A DNA stretch of 6,170 nt from an uncultured Actinomycetes bacterium (GTDB lineage Bacteria > Actinomycetota > Acidimicrobiia > Acidimicrobiales > Acidimicrobilacustridaceae), in assembly GCA_945957335.1 (NCBI GenBank), contig CAMFLJ010000233.1:1-6170 (forward strand), written 5' to 3'. Both the position numbers and the translations under genes were made by a program. The notes under the pieces are model-generated. The model ran no database searches. It was not told the origin of the DNA and was given only the letters and a program-made list of their open reading frames with translations. The first letter of the stretch is position 1. Every line of letters starts with the position of its first letter. This document shows, piece by piece, positions 1-4,924 of this stretch.

Positions 1-50
1 CACCCCCACTCTCCTCTTCGTCGGCAGCGTCAGATGTGTATAAGAGACAG
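1..50 (+). other. Sequencing adapter artefact (Nextera/Tn5 read-1 adapter)
   Basis: Positions 18-31 read TCGTCGGCAGCGTC and 32-50 read AGATGTGTATAAGAGACAG, the Tn5 mosaic end. Together they are the exact 33-base Nextera read-1 transposase adapter. Positions 1-17 fit the upstream P5 flank plus the i5 index TATCCTCT (S503 in my memory of the kit) at 12 of 17 bases, and all five mismatches are C in the window, as expected from poor base calls. The whole block is therefore library-derived, and genomic sequence begins at 51. It carries no biological promoter or coding information. The 18-50 identification is certain by sequence; the 1-17 reading is inference. Confidence 0.97.
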
Positions 51-51
51 C

Positions 52-87
52 CACGTGGTCGCGCTCGCAGCTCGCGCCGCCGGCTGA
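52..87 (+). CDS. Possible C-terminal end of a truncated upstream gene
   Basis: Read from 52, one frame gives HVVALAARAAG followed by TGA at 85-87. Nine of the eleven sense codons end in G or C, as in the real genes here. The stop lies 38 nt before the next start, a normal spacing for co-directional genes. The rest of the gene would lie beyond the adapter-capped contig end. Eleven codons are too few to assign a family, and the two other forward frames are also open here, so this is only a plausible remnant. Confidence 0.3.
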   Translation, partial: HVVALAARAAG

Positions 88-112
88 ACCCGCCGCGGCG
101 CCCGACGTCGCA

Positions 113-117
113 AGGGG
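113..117 (+). promoter_or_regulatory. Shine-Dalgarno site of the racemase gene
   Basis: AGGGG followed by AA lies 8 nt before the ATG at 126. It is the reason for choosing this start and not the upstream in-frame GTG at 36, which lies inside the adapter. Confidence 0.7.
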
Positions 118-125
118 AACAGCAC

Positions 126-1274
126 ATGGGACCGCTCGCCGGAGTGAAGGTCGTGGAGATCGCCGGCATCGGCCCGGGGCCCTTCGCCGCCATGATGCTG
201 GCCGACATGGGCGCCGACGTCGTGCGGGTCGACCGCGCCGGCAACGTGTGGGGCGGCGACCCGGCCACCCCGCCGCAGGACATCATGAACCGCGGCCGCC
301 GCTCGATCGGCGTCGACCTGAAGAACCCCGAGGGCGTCGAGACCGTCCTGCAGCTCGTCGAGAAGGCCGACGCGCTGATCGAGGGCTTCCGGCCCGGCGT
401 CACCGAGCGCCTCGGCATCGGCCCCGACGCCTGCCTCGCCCGCAACCCCGCGCTCGTCTACGGCCGCATGACCGGCTGGGGCCAGGACGGCCCGATGGCC
501 CAGATGGCCGGCCACGACATGAACTACATCGCCATCGGCGGCGCGCTCGGCGCCATCGGCCGCCCCGGCGAGCGCCCGCAGCCGCCGCTCAACCTCGTGG
601 GCGACTTCGGCGGTGGCGGCATGCTCCTCGCCTTCGGCGTCGTGTGCGGCGTGCTCGAGGCCCGGACCTCCGGCCAGGGCCAGGTGGTCGACGCCGCCAT
701 GGTCGACGGCACCGCCATCCTCACCACCTTCATGCACGGCCTGATGGCCATGGGCGGCTGGAAGGACGAGCGCGGCGTGAACCTGCTCGACACCGGAGCC
801 CACTTCTACGAGGTCTACGAGTGCGCGGACGGCAGGTTCCTGTCGGTCGGCGCCATCGAGCCGCAGTTCTACGCCGCGTTCCTCGAGGGCACCGGGCTCA
901 GCGACGACCCCGAGTTCGCGCAGCAGATGGACAAGTCGCAGTGGCCCCACCTCAAGGAGCGCCTGGCCGGGGTGATCGCCACCAAGACCCGCGACGAGTG
1001 GGCGGCGATCTTCGACGGCACCGACGCATGCGTGGCCCCGATCCTGTCGCTGGGCGAGGCGCCCTCGCACCCGCACAACGTCGCCCGCGACGCGTTCGTC
1101 GAGCGCGAGGGCATCGTGCAGCCCGCTCCCGCGCCCCGCTTCTCGCGGACGGAGGCCACCATCCAGCGCCCGCCCGCCCACGCCGGCCAGCACACCGACG
1201 AGGTGCTGGGCGAGTGGGGCGTCGCCGACGCCGACCGCCTGGCCGCCCTCCGCGCCGCCGGCGCCATCGCCTGA
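126..1274 (+). CDS. Alpha-methylacyl-CoA racemase (class III CoA-transferase, CaiB/BaiF family)
   Basis: The 382-aa product belongs to the CaiB/BaiF fold. The best match of features is alpha-methylacyl-CoA racemase, which interconverts 2R- and 2S-methylacyl-CoA thioesters in the cytoplasm so that branched-chain or sterol side-chain acyl-CoAs can enter beta-oxidation. The N-terminus (LAGVKVVEIAGIGPGPF, 4-20) and the CoA-binding segment around NRGRRSIGVDLK (55-66) are typical. The catalytic residues known from M. tuberculosis MCR (His126, Asp156, Glu241) fall here at His130 in GHDMNY, Asp160 in GDFGGGG and Glu245 in GAIEPQFY. All three are offset by exactly four residues, which argues for a racemase over a formyl- or succinyl-CoA transferase. 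The length is slightly above MCR's roughly 360 aa. The start at ATG 126 is set by AGGGG 8 nt upstream and by the LAGVKVVE start usual for the family. The next gene begins 43 nt downstream on the same strand. The substrate is not determinable from sequence. Confidence 0.92.
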   Translation: MGPLAGVKVVEIAGIGPGPFAAMMLADMGADVVRVDRAGNVWGGDPATPPQDIMNRGRRSIGVDLKNPEGVETVLQLVEKADALIEGFRPGVTERLGIGPDACLARNPALVYGRMTGWGQDGPMAQMAGHDMNYIAIGGALGAIGRPGERPQPPLNLVGDFGGGGMLLAFGVVCGVLEARTSGQGQVVDAAMVDGTAILTTFMHGLMAMGGWKDERGVNLLDTGAHFYEVYECADGRFLSVGAIEPQFYAAFLEGTGLSDDPEFAQQMDKSQWPHLKERLAGVIATKTRDEWAAIFDGTDACVAPILSLGEAPSHPHNVARDAFVEREGIVQPAPAPRFSRTEATIQRPPAHAGQHTDEVLGEWGVADADRLAALRAAGAIA

Positions 1275-1303
1275 CCCCCGGCGGAGCCGTCGGAGGGCGC
1301 CGG

Positions 1304-1309
1304 TAGGCT
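1304..1309 (+). promoter_or_regulatory. Candidate -10 box for leaderless transcription of the PIG-L gene
   Basis: TAGGCT fits the actinobacterial TANNNT -10 consensus and ends 8 nt before the ATG at 1318. Transcription starting about 7 nt downstream would begin at or next to the start codon. No SD lies at normal distance: the only purine run, GGAGGG at 1292-1297, is 20 nt away. No TTGAC-like -35 is visible. Read-through from the racemase gene 43 nt upstream remains possible. Confidence 0.45.
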
Positions 1310-1317
1310 CGCCCGCC

Positions 1318-2145
1318 ATGGCAACGCTGGTCTGCTTCCACGCCCACCCCGACGACGAGTCGATCGCCACCGGGGGCACGATGGCCCTCGCCGCCGCGGC
1401 GGGGCACCGCGTGGTGCTCGTGCTCGGCACACGCGGGGAGCTCGGTGAGCCCGTCGAGGGCGTGCTCGCCGACGGCGAGGAGCTGTGGCAGCGCCGGGTC
1501 GTCGAGGCCCAGGAGGCCGGCCGCATCCTCGGCGCCGAGCGGGTCGAGTTCCTCGGCTACCGCGACTCCGGGATGATCGGCGAGCCCACCAACGACGACC
1601 CCACCTGCTTCTGGCAGGCCGACGTCGACGAGGCCGCCGAGCGCCTGGCCGCCATCCTGCGCGACGTCGACGCCGACGTGCTCACCATCTACGACTCCCA
1701 CGGCGGGTACGGCCACCCGGACCACATCCAGGTGCACCGGGTCGGGCTGCGGGCGGCCGAGCTCGTGGGCCTCGACGCCGTCTACCAGTCGACGATGAAC
1801 CGCGACGCCATGCGCCGCCAGCTCGAGAACGTCGAGCAGTTCGAGGTCGACCTCGCCGACGCCGCCGAGGGCGTGGCCGACGGCCTGGCCGAGCGTCGTG
1901 ACCGCCTCGACTCCGACGAGTTCGGCTCCCCCGAGTCGCTCATCACCCACGCCGTCGACGTCAGCTCGGTGCTCGACGTGAAGAAGCAGGCGATGGTGGC
2001 CCACGCCAGCCAGATCGGGCCCGACTCGTTCTTCCTCGCCATGCCCGCGGAGGCGTTCGCCCTGGCCTTCGGCACCGAGTGGTTCATCGGTCCGGGGGCG
2101 TCCCGGGCCGAGGGCGAGCCGTTCGCCACCTCGATCCTCGGCTGA
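1318..2145 (+). CDS. PIG-L/LmbE family zinc-dependent deacetylase (MshB/Mca-like)
   Basis: This 275-aa cytosolic protein is a PIG-L (LmbE) metalloenzyme, a family that hydrolyses N-acyl groups on sugars and related substrates. The hallmark HAHPDDE is at 8-14: by analogy with MshB, His10 and Asp13 bind zinc and Asp12 is the general base. GGYGHPDH (129-136) supplies His133, matching the MshB active-site His, and His136 as the third zinc ligand. The C-terminal stretch HAVDVSSVLDVKKQAMVAHASQ (split across 211-232) corresponds to the conserved D-x5-K-x3-L-x2-H-x-SQ helix region of actinobacterial members. In this group MshB deacetylates GlcNAc-Ins and Mca cleaves mycothiol S-conjugates. However, the residue after HPDDES that I recall as Ser20 in MshB and Lys19 in Mca is Ala17 here, and the protein is shorter than MshB (about 300 aa). 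A mycothiol role is therefore possible but not shown. The start is ATG with the first beta strand immediately following; the mRNA may be leaderless. Confidence 0.88.
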   Translation: MATLVCFHAHPDDESIATGGTMALAAAAGHRVVLVLGTRGELGEPVEGVLADGEELWQRRVVEAQEAGRILGAERVEFLGYRDSGMIGEPTNDDPTCFWQADVDEAAERLAAILRDVDADVLTIYDSHGGYGHPDHIQVHRVGLRAAELVGLDAVYQSTMNRDAMRRQLENVEQFEVDLADAAEGVADGLAERRDRLDSDEFGSPESLITHAVDVSSVLDVKKQAMVAHASQIGPDSFFLAMPAEAFALAFGTEWFIGPGASRAEGEPFATSILG

Positions 2146-2195
2146 GCCGGCGCGCGCCTGCCGTCGACCTGGGTGGCCGCCGGGCCGGGCCCGCC

Positions 2196-2483
2196 TCAGG
2201 TGACGAGCACGCCGTGGGTCTCGCCGTAGCCGTTGGGCTCACGGCCGTCGCACGCCTCGTCGTCGAAGAACCGCCCGCCCTCGGCGAGGTAGCGGAACCG
2301 AAACGTGCGGCCCGCCGGCAGCACCACCGCTGCCGATCGGGTGCCGTTCGAGCGCGCCTTCATCGGCGTGGCCAGCGGCGACCACCCGTTGAAGTCGCCC
2401 ACCACCGAGACCCTTCCCTCCGCGGACGGCACGGCGAAGGTGACCTTCACCTCGTCGCCCGCGAGTGGTGCCCGCTTGATCAT
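2196..2483 (-). CDS. Stand-alone CBM48 / isoamylase early-set domain protein
   Basis: The 95-aa product is a single immunoglobulin-like carbohydrate-binding module of the CBM48 (AMPK-beta glycogen-binding, isoamylase N-terminal) type. The signature VSVVGDFNGWS is at 25-35, with Trp34 the expected sugar-stacking residue. The later strand FRFRYLAEGG (61-70) and the tail with EPNGYG (82-87) follow the family layout. The second aromatic position, often Trp in family members, appears to be Phe72 or Phe73. There is no catalytic domain, signal peptide or membrane segment, so it presumably binds glycogen or other alpha-glucans in the cytoplasm or helps assemble a complex; this is inferred from fold only. 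ATG 2483 is chosen over the in-frame ATG at 2591 because GAGGAG lies 5 nt upstream and the domain begins at once; the longer version adds 36 residues of GC-rich leader translation. It lies 126 nt behind the exporter permease, same strand, and converges with the PIG-L gene. Confidence 0.85.
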   Translation of the reverse strand: MIKRAPLAGDEVKVTFAVPSAEGRVSVVGDFNGWSPLATPMKARSNGTRSAAVVLPAGRTFRFRYLAEGGRFFDDEACDGREPNGYGETHGVLVT

Positions 2484-2488
2484 CTGCG

Positions 2489-2494
2489 CTCCTC
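2489..2494 (-). promoter_or_regulatory. Shine-Dalgarno site of the CBM48 gene
   Basis: The minus strand reads GAGGAG, 5 nt before the ATG at 2483. This fixes the start and excludes the longer upstream reading from 2591. Confidence 0.8.
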
Positions 2495-2502
2495 GTGGTC
2501 CG

Positions 2503-2521
2503 CGCCCGCCCGCGGCGGGCG
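2503..2521 (-). repeat. Perfect GC-rich hairpin between permease and CBM48 genes
   Basis: CGCCCGCC and GGCGGGCG form an 8-bp perfect inverted repeat around a 3-nt centre. It lies 89 nt past the permease stop and 20 nt before the CBM48 start. There is no T-tract on either strand, so it is not a classical intrinsic terminator. It could be a U-less terminator of the exporter transcript or a leader structure of the CBM48 mRNA. A weak TANNNT match (TACCGT, minus strand, 2536-2531) just upstream would place a start close to the stem. Confidence 0.4.
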
Positions 2522-2609
2522 TCACGGCCGACGGTAGGAGCGCGGCCGGGCCGGGCCCGTGCACCGTCAGGAGAACTTCACGGTGGTTCACACGGCCCGG
2601 CCGAGGGCG

Positions 2610-3461
2610 CTAGGCGATGACGCGCCGCCGGAAGAAGCGGATGCCGATGGCGCCGAACAGCAGGCCGAAGCCGATCACGACCGGGTACACGGCCCACAGC
2701 GACATCGTGGGCACGTCGGTGAGCGCGGCCCGGAAGCCCTCGCTCACGTACACGAGCGGGTTCACCAGCACGGCGACCTGCAGCCAGCGGATGGGCGCCA
2801 GCGACGCCCACGTGTAGTAGATGCAGCCGAGGAAGGTGATCGGCAGCACGACCACGCCGAAGAGCATCGGCACGGTGCGCGGGTTGAACACGGTGCCGAA
2901 CATCAGCCCGAGCGCCGAGCACATGAGGCAGGCCAGCGGGGTGAAGGTCAGCAGGATCACCCAGTGGATCTGCAGGTGCACCGGCGTGGCCGGCACGATC
3001 GCCGCGATCGGGAACACGATCAGCGCGGCGAACAGGCCCTGCAGCGCGCCCGACACGATCTTCTCGACGGCCACGAGGGACACGGGCAGGGGAGCGAGGA
3101 CGCGGTCCTCGATCTCGCGGGTGACGCCGAACTCGGTGACCATCGGCAGGGCCACGGCCTGGATGCCCTGGAAGAGCACGGCGAGGCCGATGACGCCGGC
3201 CACCAGCAGGGTCGAGAAGCTCGAGGCCCCCTGCGCGCCACCGACGCCCTGGCCGATCTTCGGGAACACGTAGGTGAAGATGAACACCAGCAGCAGCGGC
3301 TGCAGGATCGTGCGGGGGATGAACTCGCGCAGGTTCTTCTTCAGCACGACGAGGTCGCGCAGGAGCAGCGCGCCGAACGCGGCGGTGGTGGCGGCGCGGG
3401 TGCTGCGCAGCGACGGCTGCAGCGCGGCCGACGGCTCGGCGGTGGGTGCGGTGGCGGTCAT
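2610..3461 (-). CDS. ABC-2 type exporter permease (DrrB-like)
   Basis: The 283-aa integral membrane protein is the transmembrane half of an ABC-2 exporter in the cytoplasmic membrane. After a polar Ala/Ser/Thr-rich N-terminus (1-30) there are about six hydrophobic segments, near 50-68, 83-106, 130-157, 165-190, 197-217 and 253-276. Family landmarks are the amphipathic GVTREIEDRVLAPLPVS (112-128) between the second and third segments and NPLVYVSEGFRAAL (234-247) before the last one. The C-terminus is short and basic (RFFRRRVIA). The length is typical of DrrB-type permeases, which work as homodimers with a separate ATPase. Its ATG overlaps the ATPase stop as ATGA (3461-3458), so the two are almost certainly translationally coupled. 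Known relatives export antibiotics, lipids or polyketides; the substrate cannot be read from sequence. Confidence 0.92.
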   Translation of the reverse strand: MTATAPTAEPSAALQPSLRSTRAATTAAFGALLLRDLVVLKKNLREFIPRTILQPLLLVFIFTYVFPKIGQGVGGAQGASSFSTLLVAGVIGLAVLFQGIQAVALPMVTEFGVTREIEDRVLAPLPVSLVAVEKIVSGALQGLFAALIVFPIAAIVPATPVHLQIHWVILLTFTPLACLMCSALGLMFGTVFNPRTVPMLFGVVVLPITFLGCIYYTWASLAPIRWLQVAVLVNPLVYVSEGFRAALTDVPTMSLWAVYPVVIGFGLLFGAIGIRFFRRRVIA

Positions 3462-4462
3462 TCGCGCAGGTCCTTCCCGGTCAGCTCGATGAAGACGGTC
3501 TCGAGGGTGGGCTCCTCGGCCCGCAGGTCGACCACGGTGGCGCCGGCCTGGTCGGCGGCGGCGGGCACGGCCTGCAGCACCCCGCCCGCGCCCTTCACCC
3601 CGAACCGGATGCCGTCACCGGTGACCTCCATGTTGGTGACGCCGCTGAGCACCTCGGTGAGGCGGTCGGCCAGGGCCTGGCGGGTGGCCACCTCGGTCGG
3701 GGCGGTGGTGACGGTGACGAAGGTGTCGGCGCCGATCGAGGCCTTCAGCGCCGCAGGGGTGTCGAGGGCGAGCACTCGGCCGTGGTCGATGATGGCGAGC
3801 CGGTGGCAGAGCTGGTCGGCCTCCTCCATGTAGTGCGTGGTGAGGAGGATGGTCTGGCCGTCGTCGTGGAGCTCCTCGAGGATCTCCCAGAGGGCGATGC
3901 GGCTCTGCGGGTCGAGGCCGGCGGTGGGCTCGTCGAGGAACAGGATCGACGGCCGGTGCATCACGGCCCGGGCCACCATGAGGCGCTGGGCCATGCCCCC
4001 CGAGAGCGCCAGCACCGGGGCCTTGGCCCGCTCGGTCAGGCGGAACTGCTCGAGCAGCCGGTCGCTCTCGCGGCGGGACTCCTTGGCGCCCATGCCGAAG
4101 AAGCGGCCGTGGAAGTAGAGGTTCTCCCAGACGGTGAGGGCCCGGTCGAGGGTGTTGCTCTGGGGCACGACGCCGATGAGCTGCTTGGCGCGGGCGGGGT
4201 GGGCGACCACGTCGACACCGCCCACGAAGGCGCGTCCGCCGGTGGGGAGCACCCGGGTGGTGAGCATGCCGGCGGTGGTGCTCTTGCCGGCCCCGTTGGG
4301 CCCGAGCAGCCCGAAGATCTCGCCGCGGTGCACCGTGAGGTCGAGCCGGTCGACCGCGGTCACGTCGCCGGGGTACACCTTGGTCAGGCCCTCGGTGCGG
4401 ATCACGACGTCGGTGGTGTCGGCCGGTGGCACCCCGCCGGGTGCGGTGGCGGTGTCGGTCAC
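3458..4462 (-). CDS. ABC exporter ATP-binding protein (DrrA-like)
   Basis: The 334-aa cytoplasmic ATPase drives the permease encoded just downstream. In order it shows Walker A GPNGAGKST (54-62), the Q-loop Gln101 in GVVPQ, signature LSGGMAQRL (153-161), Walker B with ILFLDEPTAGLD (173-184, catalytic Glu178) and the H-loop His210 in TTHYMEEAD. All residues needed for ATP hydrolysis are present. Met in place of Gln in the LSGGQ signature is common in DrrA-type ATPases. A C-terminal extension of about 90 residues ends in EEPTLETVFIELTGKDLRE, the usual DrrA/DUF4162 ending. GTG 4462 is chosen because GGAGGAA precedes it; an upstream ATG at 4519 would add 19 Arg/Pro-rich residues read from leader sequence. 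A good promoter with an operator-like palindrome lies about 90 nt upstream. The gene stop overlaps the permease start by 4 nt. Confidence 0.93.
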   Translation of the reverse strand: MTDTATAPGGVPPADTTDVVIRTEGLTKVYPGDVTAVDRLDLTVHRGEIFGLLGPNGAGKSTTAGMLTTRVLPTGGRAFVGGVDVVAHPARAKQLIGVVPQSNTLDRALTVWENLYFHGRFFGMGAKESRRESDRLLEQFRLTERAKAPVLALSGGMAQRLMVARAVMHRPSILFLDEPTAGLDPQSRIALWEILEELHDDGQTILLTTHYMEEADQLCHRLAIIDHGRVLALDTPAALKASIGADTFVTVTTAPTEVATRQALADRLTEVLSGVTNMEVTGDGIRFGVKGAGGVLQAVPAAADQAGATVVDLRAEEPTLETVFIELTGKDLRE

Positions 4463-4465
4463 GCC

Positions 4466-4472
4466 TTCCTCC
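4466..4472 (-). promoter_or_regulatory. Shine-Dalgarno site of the exporter ATPase
   Basis: The minus strand reads GGAGGAA, with its GGAGG core 5 nt before the GTG at 4462. This supports GTG 4462 over the in-frame ATG at 4519. Confidence 0.8.
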
Positions 4473-4482
4473 GTTGGTCGGG

Positions 4483-4500
4483 GCCGGCGGCGGCGCCGGC
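4483..4500 (-). repeat. Hairpin in the exporter mRNA leader
   Basis: GCCGGC at 4483-4488 and again at 4495-4500 is self-complementary and, with one further inner G-C pair, gives a 7-bp stem with a 4-nt loop. It ends 10 nt before the GGAGGAA ribosome site of the ATPase, so it could affect initiation or early termination. GC-rich leaders form such stems easily by chance. Confidence 0.4.
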
Positions 4501-4505
4501 TCGGT

Positions 4506-4550
4506 GTTCGAGCTCGCAACGATCGATGCTTGGACGATCGCGATATATCG
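4506..4550 (-). promoter_or_regulatory. Operator-like cluster of palindromes at the exporter transcription start
   Basis: CGATATATCG at 4541-4550 is a perfect 10-bp palindrome and the most AT-rich spot in the window; it coincides with the start predicted from the TAGAGT box. Further down the leader are CGATCG at 4535-4540 and 4520-4525 (starts 15 bp apart) and GTT-CGAGCTCG-C-AAC at 4506-4520. This is a usual place for a repressor of a drug exporter (TetR, PadR or MarR type) to bind. No regulator gene lies in the window, so the protein is unknown. Confidence 0.5.
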
Positions 4551-4556
4551 GAACGG

Positions 4557-4586
4557 ACTCTACGAACGTCATCGGTCCCGGGTCAA
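4557..4586 (-). promoter_or_regulatory. Promoter of the ABC exporter operon
   Basis: On the minus strand, TTGACC (4586-4581) is followed by an 18-nt spacer and TAGAGT (4562-4557), a close match to the TTGAC/TANNNT actinobacterial housekeeping promoter. The expected start is near 4550, giving a leader of about 88 nt before the GTG at 4462. The -35 box begins 3 nt after the stop codon of the preceding gene, so the exporter has its own control. Confidence 0.65.
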
Positions 4587-4589
4587 CAC

Positions 4590-4919
4590 TCAGCCGGGGC
4601 CCTCGCCCTCGCCCTCGTGGTCGAGGCCGTCGGCGACGACGAGCCCGTCGAGCTGACCGGCACCCCGGAACACGTGGCGCTGGTCGTCGGACCGCACGAC
4701 GAGGGCGGGGCCCCGCAGCACGCGGCCGTCGTCGAGCACCGCCATCACCAGCCGGCACGGTGCCTGGGGGAGCGACGCCGTGGGCAAGGTGGTGGTGACG
4801 AGCTCCCAGTCGAGGTTCTCGGTCTCGTCCCGGCGGACCACCAGGAGGTCGGCCTGCATCAGCGGGAGCTCGACGTCGTCGACGTGCACCTGGGCCAGGG
4901 TGAACCGGGCGTGGCGCAC
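4590..4919 (-). CDS. Hypothetical 109-aa protein downstream of map
   Basis: I do not recognise this protein. It is soluble by appearance, with no signal peptide, membrane segment or cysteine cluster (one Cys, at 55). Alternating hydrophobic and polar stretches such as RLVMAVLDDGRVLRGPALVV (56-75) and RHVFRGAGQLDGLVV suggest a small all-beta fold. The tail EGEGEGPG comes from a short DNA repeat. Nearly every codon ends in G or C in this frame, which supports real coding. GTG 4919 is taken as the start: it lies 5 nt after the map stop, with GAGG overlapping that stop. ATG at codon 21 would give an 89-aa alternative. Its position makes co-transcription with map very likely, though an actual link to N-terminal Met removal is not shown. 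The same frame stays open back through map to 5297, but that part is shadow. Confidence 0.7.
   Translation of the reverse strand: MRHARFTLAQVHVDDVELPLMQADLLVVRRDETENLDWELVTTTLPTASLPQAPCRLVMAVLDDGRVLRGPALVVRSDDQRHVFRGAGQLDGLVVADGLDHEGEGEGPG
4600..4617. repeat. Hexanucleotide repeat (CCCTCG)3
   Basis: Three perfect tandem copies of CCCTCG encode the Glu-Gly repeats at the C-terminus of the hypothetical protein on the minus strand. Copy changes would keep the frame and add or remove Glu-Gly pairs. Confidence 0.8.
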
Positions 4920-4924
4920 CGGCC

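Noticed and set aside
32..50. Tn5-like transposon end, i.e. a real mobile element
   Set aside because: The 19-bp mosaic end is joined directly to the synthetic TCGTCGGCAGCGTC sequence, with no transposase and no second end. It is library adapter.
30..1526. 498-codon open frame on the minus strand over the racemase and PIG-L genes
   Set aside because: It is antisense to two well-supported genes, has no family resemblance, is rich in Ala/Gly/His/Asp as GC-rich shadows are, and ends inside the adapter with LSLIHI.
2146..2195. Bidirectional terminator in the convergent spacer between PIG-L and CBM48 genes
   Set aside because: There is a perfect palindrome GGCGCGCGCC (2149-2158) and ACCTG (2167-2171) pairs with CAGGT (2197-2201), but no stem has a loop and T-tract typical of an intrinsic terminator. 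At this GC content such matches are expected by chance.
2484..2591. N-terminal extension of the CBM48 protein from ATG 2591
   Set aside because: The added residues come from hairpin-containing leader sequence, and a good SD stands directly before ATG 2483.
2559..4798. Two long plus-strand open frames (424 and 450 codons) opposite the exporter genes
   Set aside because: They lie antisense to the permease and ATPase, whose motifs are complete. Their His/Glu/Asp/Gly-rich translations are typical of GC-skewed shadow frames.
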